In this document: positions 1-11,352 of the stretch, in pieces
How the letters are laid out: each line of letters starts with the position of its first letter
Position numbering within the stretch: position 1 is the stretch's first letter
NCBI GenBank assembly: GCA_037043015.1
Contig: CM073321.1
Span: 1,431,001-1,495,000, forward strand
Length of the DNA stretch: 64,000 nucleotides
Origin: Bryum argenteum
Taxonomy: Eukaryota; Streptophyta; Bryopsida; Bryales; Bryaceae
Reading direction: 5' to 3'
The notes under the pieces: generated by a model
Database searches by the model: none
What the model saw: only the letters and a program-made list of their open reading frames with translations
What the model was told of the DNA's origin: nothing
Program-made: the position numbers and the translations under genes

Positions 1-1198
1 AGCTTCATCGCTAATCCGGTTCCTTGGTTTTTTTATTGCACAATGCCATGGGTCGAGCTAGGAAGCACCAGACATTCGTGGACGAAGGTTTGGAGGGAGG
101 TGGCCGATCTTGCTTTTCATTCTGCCTTTTCAGCATTCTATTTTGTTTATGTTCGTCATCGGGCTGTGAATTCGGGGAGCACAGTGTCAAGGCTCCTGTT
201 TGCTTGCTCTTGCCTCACCGGTGAAGGCTGCTGAGTGCCTCATGGCAAGCCAGAGGTTGTCAGCTTTCTTCTTTTGCATGGGGTGGATGCCGAGCCGCTT
301 CATGGCTGGCCCGGTTCCTCGGATTTTTTATTGCAATATGCTGTAGACGAGCTTGGAAGCACCAGACATTCGTGGACGAAGGTCTAGAGGGAGGTGGCCG
401 ATTTTGCTTTGCTATCTGCCTTTCTGCATTCTATGTTGTTATGTCTGTCATTGGGGTGTGAATTCCGGGATCCTGGCTTGGTCTGTGATCGTCATCGTGC
501 TCTGGATTCGGGGACTGCAGTGTCAAGGCTCCTGTTCGGTCGCTCTTGCCTCACCGATGAAGGTCTCTGTAAGCTGAATGGCGGCCCTCAGGCTGTTCGC
601 ATTTTTCTCTTGCTTGGGCCCGATGCCGACCAGCTTCATGGTCAATCCGGTTCCTGGGTTGAGCTGGGAAGCACCAGACATTCGTAGACGAAGGTCTGGA
701 GGGAAGTGGCCGATCTTGCTTTTCATTCTACCTTTTCTGAATTTTATCATGTTTTTTGTTTGTCATCGGGGTGTGAATTCCGGGTTCCTGGCTTGTTTCG
801 TGTTTGTCATCGTGGTGTGAAATCGGGGAGGGCACTGTCAGGGCTACTCTGTGCTCGTTGCTGCCCACCGATGAAGGCTGCTGAATGCGTCATTGCAAGC
901 CTGAGGTTCTCTGCTTTCTTCTTTTGCTTGGGGTGGATGCCAAGCCGCTTCATGGCTGGCCTGATTCATCGGTATTTTTATTGCACTATCTGCGGACGAC
1001 CTGAGAAGCACCAGACATTCGTGGACGAAGGTCTGGAGGGAGGTGGCCGTTTTTGTTTTTTTTTATGCTTTATCTGCATTCTATCATGTTTTGTGTTCGT
1101 CATCGTGGTGTGAATTTGGGGATCCTAACTCGTTCCGTGTTCGTCATCGTCCTATGAATTCCAGAAGGGCAGAGTCAAGGCTCCTCTCTCGGTGTTGC
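1..1198. repeat. Tandem array of ~295-340-bp units, first block
   Basis: Four successive copies share a core, CACCAGACATTCGTGGACG (or one mismatch), at about 65, 359, 671 and 1009, so the period is 294-338 bp. Each copy also carries a related segment reading CTTCATGG...CCGG before the core, and a TGTCAAGG/TGCTC segment after it. Short ORFs of 60-135 codons recur in each unit in differing frames, which fits a diverged satellite rather than exons. The array is interrupted by a solo LTR and resumes at 2723. Confidence 0.85.
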
Positions 1199-2722
1199 TG
1201 TCGCGACCCTAATTACTCCAACTCATTTTTTATTTTTTTTAGTGAGCCTTACTTGGTAGCGGAATTCCGGCTCACTTAGTTGGTAGCAACCGGCCACGAC
1301 TTTGCTAACACTTGCATGTGCCCACACACACAATGTTAGCACCATTCTAAGTCAAGGTGTCCAACCCACCTTGACTCCATAACTCATGATCCGGTACTCA
1401 TTACCCGGAACTCCCACCAACACATGGGTATGCCAACTCAGAACTCCCACCAACACATGGGCGTGCCACTTAGTGACACGGGGCGGCCTTCCACACATGT
1501 CCAAGCTCCCAAGGGTGCTACTAATCACCCCCGGAGCTAACTGCCCTTATCCATTGTCCAACTTCCTACTAGTCCCCTTCCACTCTTGTTTCTCACCCCA
1601 TTCGTAACTTTGCCGGAAATCTTCCCGGAACCCAGCACTAGTTTTCCCGGGGACTAGTTTGGAGCGGGACTCTTTCCAACCCAATGTTGCGGGATGCTCA
1701 AGAGCATCCCACAATGCCCAATGTGTGGGAGTGAGGCTTCATTTCCATGCCTCACCCTTTTGAGCCATTCCCGGTCACTCCTGGGAACCGGCACTACTTA
1801 TCACGGGGACTAACTTGGAGAGGGACACTTCCCAACCCCATGTTTAGAGATGCTCCAAAGCACTCTCCATTTTCCACAAGGTGCGGGAGTGAGGCCCCAT
1901 CCCAAGCCTCACCACTTGGAGCCACCCTGGCTCCTCAAGGCACCATGTGCAAGTGAGGAGGCAGACCACCCCTCCTCATATTACTCTCTGGAGTCTTCGG
2001 TAGACCCCCCCTTCTTGTGTTGAGGGGCCTTCCGTGACACAATTTCTTTTTGGAAGACCACCCGTTTTTGCCTTAGTCTCAAAAACGGGCCATAACTTCT
2101 CCTCGGGCTAGCTCCTAGCTTAGGTATCCAAATGGGACGTGCGAGCCCATTTTCGACATTTACTCTTTGAGTAGATGTCGATGGACTCCTCACTTGTCCC
2201 AATCAAAGCTTCTATGTGGGAGCTATGCTCCTCTGAACATTCGGGAGTCCCGGGAGGCAGCAGTCCCGGAGTCCCGAAGTCCCGATGCTTTGGAGAGCCA
2301 TATCTCCCAAAGCATTGCTTTGCTCCTCACGAGCCTTAGCATTTTGGAAAGCTCTTGTCTAGAGCTTTCCATAGACATGCAACATGCCGCCATCCAAGAA
2401 GGACGACATTTTGAGTCCCGAAAGGCAACACTCCCGAGTCCCGGAGTGTCCCGGAACGCTCTTCAACTTTGGAGAGTCATATCTCATGACTCACAACTCC
2501 AAATCGCGCGTTCTTTGGACCCATGGGTGCGTGCTCAAACAAGGTTTCCAACCATGTAAGACACGCCACCAAGTTCGTCCCAAGCACAACGCTATTGCGT
2601 GCTGTTTGCTCGGGACTCTCCTTGGTCTCCTCACCTTGTCTCTTGCCAAGCCCGGGGCGTCACTCCCGGGGTCCTCTTGGCTCACCACGGTGTTCGGGCA
2701 TCCTTTGGAAAGAGATGTGACA
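1199..2722 (+). mobile_element. Solo LTR, chromovirus-like, 1524 bp
   Basis: The segment begins TGTCGCGACCC and ends GATGTGACA. It is flanked by a perfect 5-bp duplication GTTGC (1194-1198 and 2723-2727), and removing it rejoins the tandem array. No gag or pol lies inside, so this is an LTR left after LTR-LTR recombination. The motif GAGTAGATGTCGAT near 2170 also occurs in the LTRs of element C (near 56340), and both begin TGTCGCG, so it probably belongs to a related chromovirus family in the plus orientation. Confidence 0.93.
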
Positions 2723-2850
2723 GTTGCCCACCCATCTAGTGCCAATGACGGCTGCTGTGTGCTTCATGGCGGCCTGAGGCTGTTTTTTATTGCGAATGCT
2801 CTGGCTCGTAGCAGAAGAGCTTGATGGCTGGCCGCAAGGGATGCGGGTCG
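2723..2850. repeat. Tandem array remnant after the solo LTR
   Basis: A partial fifth unit (TGACGGCTGCTGTGTGCTTC, then GGCGGCCTGAGGCTG) matches the units at 860-960 and 575-640. It shows that the solo LTR landed inside the array. Confidence 0.7.
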
Positions 2851-3009
2851 AGGCTTTCTTGGTTAATTTTGCTTATTTCGTTCATTTGTGAATTAATTTC
2901 ATAAAGTGTGAATGAGTTTCTTATATATTAATTTTATATCAATGGCTAATCCCATTTATTGCATAGTGTTTCATAATTGACTTACGATTGGTTTCGTGTG
3001 ATTTTGCAG

Positions 3010-3327
3010 GATCCCAAAAATCGACCTAAAATTGAAAGAGAAGAGGAATCTGATGCAGATAGTGACCTTTCCGCATTGAGAAACAATGTGTTAGCTTACG
3101 TGGAGTCCCGTCAATTAAACATATCATTGAATTCGGTTCCGGAAACCCCACCCCCTGCCTCACCTGTCCGTCACACCTCGCGTGATGTCGTTGATCGGGT
3201 TGCACGAGCGGTTAACATGCAAATCAAAAAGAATGAGGCTAAAGCTAGACGTATCGAAGAGAAAGCATTAGCTAGAGTCAAACCCAGACGTTCTCCGCGA
3301 CTTGCTAGAAAGTTGCAGTCATCTTAA
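3010..3327 (+). CDS. Terminal exon of a hypothetical protein
   Basis: An acceptor (GATTTTGCAG) at about 3009 opens an exon of about 105 codons that ends with a stop at 3325-3327. The peptide is charged. It starts with an acidic stretch (KIEREEESDADSD), continues with a Pro-rich segment, and ends with a Lys/Arg-rich helix-like tail (PRRSPRLARKL). That tail resembles a nuclear localisation or DNA-binding tail. No domain is recognised. No upstream exon is seen between here and the repeat array, so this may be the stranded 3' end of a gene. It may also belong to the transcription unit of the ParB-like gene starting 140 bp downstream. Confidence 0.45.
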   Translation, partial: DPKNRPKIEREEESDADSDLSALRNNVLAYVESRQLNISLNSVPETPPPASPVRHTSRDVVDRVARAVNMQIKKNEAKARRIEEKALARVKPRRSPRLARKLQSS

Positions 3328-3466
3328 TTGTATCGTCGGATGATATGTTGAGTTTATCATACACTTAATTATAAAGCCGATGTTTTTTATTAATTTTATC
3401 GCATTGTTTATTTGACACATTCTTATTCAGTCTGTGGTGTGTTATATTTGGTTTCTGGATTGCCAG

Positions 3467-6400
3467 ATGACCTTAGCTCAAGTTCGTACCAATGAAGATG
3501 ACGAAACCAGCCAACAACTTCTTGCTTCTCCACCAACTCGTTCGGCGGATGGAGACGAACAATTACATGATAGTGTCGCAAATGTTGAAAACATTTGCAC
3601 CGGAGTCCCGGAAGAAAGTCCCTCTGATACTCATCGTCATTCTGAAGCCCTGCACGATCATGATCGACTCGACGCGCTTTCAGAAGATGAAGATACTCCT
3701 TTGCCCGGGAGTGTCAACGTTGGAATCGTCCATATGCCACCGCATCTGCAAAATAAGGACCCCGACTGGAGTGCAAACGAGATGCGAATGCTCCACAAGA
3801 GTGATTCGATTGCAATCATCAACAGGTTACGCTACAAACCTGTCAAGAAATCTCGTATGTTCATTCCACTCTGCTGTCTTGTTTGTTATTAGAAGGTTCG
3901 CCCGATTTCCGAACAAGACGTCAGGAAACTAGAGAATGAATTCAACAAAGGATACCGTGAAGGCGATTGGGTGATGTACGTGTCACCCTTTGATAGGAAA
4001 GGCCGTGAAAAATTGGTTGATGCCGAAGATGCAGTCTGGACGAACCCTCTCCGGAAATCAGCTAATGAAGAGTTTGAGAAGACGCTGCAGTCTGACTCTG
4101 ATCTACAACACCTCAGTGACAAGTATTTCTACGTTTACGAGGGTAACCACCGTGTGACAGCGTGGATGCGTCACATAGAGAGGTACCATAAGATGGAACC
4201 TTCGTGGGACATCTCCGTGGATTGTATCGTTCTTGATGCACAAGGAGAGAGCAATCTCTTGCTCGACGCTATGAATGACATAATTTGGTGAGTATTTCTC
4301 CGATTTCTTAAAACCGATCTATTTCTATTTTGATTAAGTTCAATGTTTCTCATGTGTGATCTCGCACTGCAGGTCTACTGAACATGACCATGTCGAAGAC
4401 GGTTTGTGTGCAAAATTGCAACGAATGAGGCAGTTCGGAAAATTGAAACTAGAGGATTTCAAGGATCTGATATCCCCAGAGGATTACAGAATTTGCAAGA
4501 ACGCTAAGGCAAAAAAAGATAATTGGTATCCTGTAACAGTTGACGTTTTCGTAAAGTTCTTATATACGGTAAGTTGACTGGAACGTGTTTCAAATGTGAA
4601 TGTTCGTATTTGGTTTTTTACACCATATTAATTCTTTTTATTTTTTATACAGAGGAGATTAGCGAAGGCATCTGATGACGCAGAAACAAATTACTACGCC
4701 ACCGTCCCGAAGTAGAAACAAACAGGACCTGGAGTATGGAGTGCCATGGATAATGCGATCAAAGCAGAAATTAAGGCCATTCGTGGCAAAAACTTCGACA
4801 AGATGGTCGTAGTGGCCAACAACAAACTTGGGAAAGTATTTGCGAAGGAGGTAAAGAAAACACCCCTTTCATGTCTTATATGACTCGTAATCATGTTTTA
4901 TAACCTGGTTCTTACTTATGATCTTGATATGCAGATTTATTCTCATTACAGCAAAAACTTGAAACCCGATATGACAATCGATCGCTTACAAATGGTAGCC
5001 ACTACCAATGTTCATTGCGACTTCAAGGGTAAGTGGCTCCAATGGTGGAACTCATCGGACGATGTTCGACGTTCTTTTCGCTTCCCAGAAGAACGTCCAA
5101 TGAAGGATAAAACTTTGATGGCATTCCTACATCGCGCTTGTTTTTGCGCACAGGTAACTTAATCTTTTCTTACGTATTTTTAAAGTGAGAGTTCATATGC
5201 TATTTTGATGTTTAATATGTTTGCATTTTTCACAACTTGAGCAATCACTTCAAGGTGAAGTGCAAAACCTAATCGACAACAAAAACCTCAACATCGAGTG
5301 GTCTAGTGTTGTCCTAAAGCCAACAGCGTATGTGGAGAAGTGGAGGTTGTTCTTATGGGACAAGGCGTTCAACAACTATCCTGGTCCTAATGCAAGCCCT
5401 AAGTTCAGCAAAAGCTCAGATATTCAAAAGATTACCGGGGGCAAAGTTACAATAAAGCGGCTATTATTCCGGTATACTTCTAATTTTCTATTCAGTATAA
5501 ATAACATCGGTACAACTTGTTCAATCTTCACTATCTGATTTGTTTAATTTTTTGTAGGTACTTAAAACAGGAGCTCGTTGCCAAGGGAGCATTAGCTTCG
5601 TTCTCCATTCCAATGGAGTTCGAGGACGTTTCAGTCACAAATGATCCCCGCAGCTTTTTTTCCTCAGCCCAACAAGAGCGGTTTACGAACTGTCAGTTGT
5701 CGACCAGTGGATGGTTCCTTGAGTGCGACGACAACTACGTGCACAAGGAGGAGAAGCATCTTCTTCGGAATCTCGCTTCAAACCCAACTGACTCTGCACC
5801 GATGGAGATTGACGATGATGACGATGACGACCAATCTATTTTACCAGTCGCATCTGATCCAAACTCTTCTCCTTCTTCACGAGTTGCAGTGCCCAAGTCT
5901 TGTGCAAACAGGAGGCGATGCAACGCTGTTGCGCAGCCTGTTGTTGAACTAGACGAGGATTCCGAAGATGTTGCTCCTCCTCCAGAAGACATTGCAGGGG
6001 CAGAAGATGCTGATTTGACTCAGGCGTCAGAGGGAGCGACAAACAATGCAATTCGACGCGGGGCAAGACTGACTCAACTTTCTTCAGGTGGACTTACGGA
6101 TGTTGGGTCTCTTCCCCAATCATTCACTGTTGACCACAACTCTCAGCAGTCCCCGCGTCGCCTCAGCCAGCCAGTATTTGCCAAACGCCCTCTTCCGAAA
6201 TCCAATCACATTGGTAGCAGCTCGTCGTCAAAAATCACAGTCACTCTGCCAAAGTATCTCGAGAAGGGGAACATTGGAGAGTTGGTTCATCAGTCGTCGA
6301 AGACTGCAAAATGGGATTTGCAAATCCTCGATATCGTCGAGCACATCAAGAAGGTTTTAATTCATACATTTGTCATTCATAATCTCTTTAATTACGTTTT

Positions 6401-7746
6401 GTACTGGTAAATCTATTAGCCACTAGCTAATTTCTGACTTGCTCCCAGATTGGCAAAGACCGTAAGTACCCGTGTTTTGCGATGGAGTATGAGCCCAAGC
6501 ATCCAGGGATTGATCTCATTTTTGTAGATGCTCCCGAGAACTTGCCTGTACCGGGTGTTTCTCCAACAGAAATTCCATCCTGGAACCGGCGTGACAAAAT
6601 CTACTTTGAGAGCCTCTTTGTGTTTGCCGCGTATCATTTGACAGACGTTGGAGCCATTCTTTTGATGCATCCAAAATGTCGTAGAATCGAGCGTACTCTC
6701 GATTCCGAGTCCCATACATATAGTTTTCGTCTTGTTCGAGATTGGTGGGGATATAATCCCCTCCCTATGGCCTCTACCGTACCCAAACCGAAAGAGGTAC
6801 TAATCATATTCTAGATTCCAATTTCACAGTTCATGGTTATGACCTTCCATGCATCTATATTAATCTATCTATACTTGTGTTTTGCAGACTCACTGCTTCC
6901 ATATCAAAGTATATGTTCGCAAAGAGTATGTTTCGAAGTTCCAAACTCGGCAAGCACATATGCATACGTGGGTGTGGCAATCGTACCTGATGAGGAAGAC
7001 CACCTCTGTAACTTTGCAGAGAAAGAAAGCTTGCGTTATCGTCCGGACGGTACGCCGTGGCGAGGCTCACAAGAAAAGGACCCCTCCTTCATACAATGTT
7101 TCATCGATTGTCTCACGGACGAGGGGGGTATAGTCTTCGACTGGAGCGCAAGTACAGGTAATGTTTCCGTAGACTCTACATTACAATTTGTTTCTACATT
7201 TCGCATTTTTGACTTGGGTCTCTGATTTTTTAGGTGCATCTGTGATTGCTTGCGCGCGCTCCAACCGACACCTCATCGCCATGGAACCTGACGAAGAAAT
7301 CTTTGATGGTGTGCTAGCGGATTACAAGAATGGTCCTCCCGGTGATAAAGAAAGTGGAGAATCAGCCCCTCCCGCAGATTATGACTCTGACGAATTGGTC
7401 GTGAAGAAACCACGCAAGTTCATTTGTGCGTAATACCACCTTGTATTCTCTTTCTCGATTTTATCTTACGCACTTACAAATCAGTAGTATTGACTTTCTT
7501 TGTACTTTTAGGATCGCAGGTCTGAAAGAGCGATTGACTCGCAACGCTCATCTCTACAAGAGCCCTCCATCAAAATTCACCCTACCATCGTATGCTGAGC
7601 GTCTTGCTCAAGAGTTTGTTCAAGCTCCATCTCCCATTTTGTCTGACACTCTACGTCAATGTTATAGCAATAGTGTGCTGAAGTTTATAGACTTTGAGGC
7701 TGATCAGTGTGATCAGCACTTTAATAGTACTACACCTTCAGCCTAG
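3467..7746 (+). pseudogene. ParB-like plus degenerate DNA methyltransferase-like gene 1
   Basis: This gene has about eleven exons. Clear exons are 3893-4287, 4373-4568, 4653-4850, 4935-5153, 5242-5471, 5558-6353, 6449-6796, 6888-7157, 7234-~7424 and 7512-7746, most with GT-AG borders and introns of about 80-100 bp. The first, short intron (about 3855-3892) does not join cleanly in frame. The N-terminus is acidic. A ParB/sulfiredoxin-type core follows, with YEGNHRVTAW at about 4133. After an acidic Asp run (~5810) comes a second domain: FVDAPENLPV (~6520, a DPPY-like motif IV) and then VFDWSASTG...LIAMEPDEE (~7130-7290, a motif I-like FxGxG region). Motif IV before motif I is the order of beta-class amino-methyltransferases. 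Both motifs are degenerate, so catalysis is doubtful. An in-frame TAG at 4713-4715 and a frame change inside the exon at 6888-7157 suggest a recent pseudogene, or errors. The methyltransferase assignment is an inference from motif order and spacing. Confidence 0.6.
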
Positions 7747-8306
7747 TGTGTGATTTGTTTTCTGATAGATACTGGACATGGTAGCGCCATACATTCGTAG
7801 TTTACCATGATCTATTACTTATATACTATCTATATGTGTTTTTCAATATATACGGTTTTATATTTTTATTTATTGTGATTATCGTTGATAGCTTAATCTA
7901 CGCCAAGTGCTTCAAGTATTACTCTAAGAATCTCAATACAATGTAATCTAAAGCCATGCTTGCCTTTAATGGTGACGTCAACCCTAATTTGATATAACTT
8001 CTTAAACTCTAATTTCAATGCATCAGTGTATGTAAATGTTTAAGTTTTAAACTCAATGCAGACTAAAAGTTTTAGAAGATTTTTTTGTTTTCCATTGGAG
8101 TGATTGAATTTTGCCAATGTTGGTAGGGGCTATAATCGAGTATTTGTATAGCTCAGGATAGCGGCTTTAAGACGCACTGCAACGCTCAAACGAGGCCGAG
8201 GAGAATCGAACTCGGTCCACTACAATGCCACGTGAATGTCTTTCTGTACACCTTACAAGGAGAGACGGAATGACGACCTCTAGTTATAAATTTCAGATTA
8301 TATAAA
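7747..8306. other. Intergenic, no gene seen
   Basis: This is AT-rich sequence downstream of gene 1. It contains no ORF of note and no repeat with a resolvable border. A GTTCGATTC box on the minus strand near 8205 resembles a tRNA B box, but no matching A box at a proper distance is visible. Confidence 0.5.
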
Positions 8307-8311
8307 CCGAA

Positions 8312-9079
8312 TGTTGTCCTGGGTTAAGGAGGGATGGAATGCTTTACGAGCTCAAGACACCGAAGATAACTTTTCTGTGATTTTTAGGCAATCGGTAAGA
8401 AGGCTGAGCCGTGCTCAGTTTAAGTCAGGGGGCAGGAGTTGACTTCGGTGGTACCGCCTGAGATTCGTGGAATACAGAGACCACGGTTAATACTGATACC
8501 GTGGAGGTGAGGTGTAGGCACAGTGCCCTGCAGTCTGTATGTAGAAGTCCCGAAGCTCAGGCTGCCGAGTTCTACCGAGGCTGTATCCCAGGCTCGGTGA
8601 TTCGACAATGCAAACGAGGAAAACCGCGGAGACCCAGCAAAGCCAGAGACACCAGGGACATACAATCAAGGAGGGGTGTTAGGGTTTATCCGAGGCTGAC
8701 TATTGCAATCCTCAGCAGCAGTCGGAGTGAATGAGAGAGAGAGTTTCAGAATACAGACATGGGAGAGGAAAGCTTCGGCTCTTGGCCTTTGTATTCAAAA
8801 CATCAGATCCAAAATACATGTGAGTGTGTGTGCTCAGTGTATGACGAAACTATGCTTCTACGGTGACTACCCCAAGAACGAGTCTCTCTCCTATTTTCTA
8901 CTACCTCTTATACTACGGCTGCCGCGGATATCCTTGAAACCGAACGATGCCCTTATCGACTGCCGAGGCATCTGCAGTTAACTGCTGGTGCCTCCGCCGA
9001 AATTGCTGAGCTATCCCTGTTGCCGCTGTTGCTTCCGCTCTCGCCGCCGTCGTTACCCGATGACGTCAGTCTGGTAACA
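8312..9079 (-). repeat. 3' LTR of element A
   Basis: The segment begins TGTTGTCCTGGG and ends CTGGTAACA. It aligns almost base for base with 16778-17544. In element orientation it is the downstream LTR and is preceded by the polypurine tract. Confidence 0.95.
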
Positions 9080-9092
9080 TTTTGCCCTCCTT
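9080..9092 (-). other. Polypurine tract of element A
   Basis: On the minus strand the sequence reads AAGGAGGGCAAAA directly before the 3' LTR. This is the expected place for the plus-strand DNA primer. The same tract adjoins the 3' LTR of element B. Confidence 0.85.
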
Positions 9093-9119
9093 GAGAGAGC
9101 GCAAGCCGTCCCGGATTGC

Positions 9120-11312
9120 TCAGTGCCTGGCACGTCGGTCTGCTGGTCGCCGGTCGGGACGAGTCTGTTCCCGTGGCATTTGTTGTTGTCGGCGTGGTGG
9201 GAGCTGATCGTCGTACAGCGATCGGATGGCCGCGGCAATGCCCCTGTGTAGCAAGCGTCGATTTCGGATGGTGTTGGCGTGTTCATGGACATCGTGGACT
9301 GTCTTGCCCAGCATCTTGTTACAACCTGGACACTGAACGTCGCTAGTCGTGTCATCTGTAAAACGTTGGGCTAAATCCGGGTGGTTGTTGAAGTACTTTT
9401 GAACTTCATCATGTGCATCCTAGTACTCCTCATTGGCATCGCTGTCATTCTCAGGTTCCACATGCCATGTGTTATCATCCCATAGCTGAATCAACGCCTG
9501 TCGGTGAGATGCAAATGAAATTTTAGGGGTTACCGGTGTTGATGGCTGTGCCGCGGATGTCGTTGTGGATGTCGGCGGGTGTGCTGGTGACTGCTCCTTC
9601 TCCTCTGCTACCCTCGGCGATGCCTGTGGTGTCTGCTCGGTGTCGGTAAGGTGTTCCGGGATGTGCACGCGATCCTGTAACTGCTCCAATGGCATGTCCA
9701 TACCCTGACCTTCCGCCTCGGTGCCTGTGGTGTCCTCCTGAGCCATTATTTCGGGGAAATCTGGTGCCTCGGTAACCTGCTGTGGTGACTGATGGTTCTC
9801 GGTGACTGTGGTATCCACCGTGGTATCCGTGGGTAGGTTTGTGTCGTCGTAGCTGGATTCTTGCCATTCTCCCTCGTAGTCCGCGTTTAACTGCAATTTT
9901 GTGAGCGTCTCTTCGATGCAGGCGGCCACCATGTTGACTGCAATGTCGTCCGTCTGTGGAGGATCCCGTTGGATTGCCCTAAATAAGATCTCCCCCAATA
10001 CTGCTGCGGCATCGTGGACCCAAACCTGCTTGTTGGCTTCGAAGTTTTCTTCCTCGATAACCAAAGCTCTGCGCCGGTCCTCCAGACTCTGTGCCTCAGG
10101 ATTTGATGGATTGGTGTCAATCAAATTCTGGCACTGCTGCCGCAGCTCTTCGTTCTGCGCTATCAGGGATATCAATTGTTCTTTTGCACCGTCCCTTTCC
10201 TTAGTGACTCATTCCAGCTTGAATGTCACCGATTGTATGTCGATCTGTTTGGCCGCGAGCTGGCTTTGTAATGTCTATGCAGCACGGTTAGCTTCCTCCA
10301 CCTTCTGAATGGCCTGACCTAATTCTTCCTCCTTGCGCAATCGTGTGTGCAGGTCTTGTGTGGTCTTAGAGTATCGGTCCTTCTCCTCCTGCAGCTGCTG
10401 CTGTTGTCCTTCGGTAGCTTGCAAGTGCCGTAGAACCTTGTCTACACAGGTTGCCATAGCTGACGCCTGTGCCTCGAGTTGGTCTGCGAGTGTATGACCC
10501 GCGCTGGTGGAGGGTCCCTCATCATCTGTCCGCTGTCTCTTGTTTGTGCTTGGTGCCGCGGCGTCCCTGATCGGTTTCATCGGTGATGGCAGCTTCCGGC
10601 ATTGAATCTCCACGAAAGTTGACATTGGCGGCAATTTGCCGTTCATTTTGTGATACTGCAGATACCGCATGATGTAGGTGGACAGAAAAGGCCCGATGGG
10701 GCTGGAGTAATCGGTGAACCTTTGATGGTTCTGCAATTCAAGACGCAGGTGATCCTCGAAAAGCATTCCCTAGTTCACCTTAGCTCCTGCATCTGCGAGG
10801 AAGAGCAGCTCTAACTGTGCGGGCAACACGTAATTGCAGTTGCACCGACAGTAAATCTGACTCATGATGCCGCGGATTCGCAAAAACCACGGCTCCTTCA
10901 GCATTGCTCCCACTGCGTAGGTATCGTAACCCTTCTCTCTTGGTTCCAACCCCGGTATCCTCTGCGCAATGTCAGGCTTTTGGAAACCGAAGTCTTCTGT
11001 CCATTGTGTGATGCCGGTGCCGTCCCACCCATATTGGTGGTATAGGTATGCTGCAGAGAAATACACCTCCACGCCATCCACGGTGCCGGTGGGGTAAGTT
11101 CCTCCGCAACTCTGAGGCTTCATGGTATCCACGAATTGCCTGCAGTGGTTCACATTGAGCTTCCAGGTCTTCATATCCTCCCAAAATCGGTGAAGTCCTG
11201 TGTTTTGTGTCCACACACCATCGATTCTGCTGCGCCAATCGAGGAGGTGCCTCGGCATGAAGAAGGGTGCTTCTGGCTTCGGTTTCTGCGGAGTCAAATT
11301 GCGAGAAGCCAT
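9120..11312 (-). pseudogene. Third ORF (aORF) of element A, downstream of pol
   Basis: One reading frame of about 731 codons starts at MASRNLTPQ (11312), 40 bp after the pol stop, and ends before the polypurine tract. It is interrupted by in-frame stops near 10770, 10273, 10207 and 9411. Layout: a conserved N-terminal region (GWDGTGITQWTEDF; PWFLRIRGI; SPIGPFLSTYI), then a long coiled coil (~10175-10440 in DNA) with the signature FEANKQVWVHDAA, then a Thr/Pro/Glu-rich stretch. It closes with a CPGC...HDVHEH finger (~9290-9340) and a basic tail. The N-terminal pattern resembles the domain annotated as 'putative plant transposon protein' in plant gypsy additional ORFs. The role is unknown; a nucleic-acid-binding or packaging accessory is inferred. 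It has no signal peptide or membrane span, so it is not env-like. Confidence 0.75.
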
Positions 11313-11352
11313 GGATACCGTGGAAAAGCACCGAGCGGTGGAATTGCGTAGC

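Noticed and set aside
3467..7746. Integrated phage or bacterial contamination for the ParB-methylase genes
   Set aside because: All three genes have spliceosomal introns and lie beside plant-type LTR elements, one of which is inserted in the coding sequence.
8160..8240. tRNA gene or tRNA-derived SINE on the minus strand
   Set aside because: A B-box-like GTTCGATTC is present, but no cloverleaf and no properly spaced A box could be drawn.
9120..11312. Envelope-like protein for the third ORF of element A
   Set aside because: No signal peptide, hydrophobic fusion segment or membrane anchor is visible. The protein is coiled-coil, acidic and finger-bearing.
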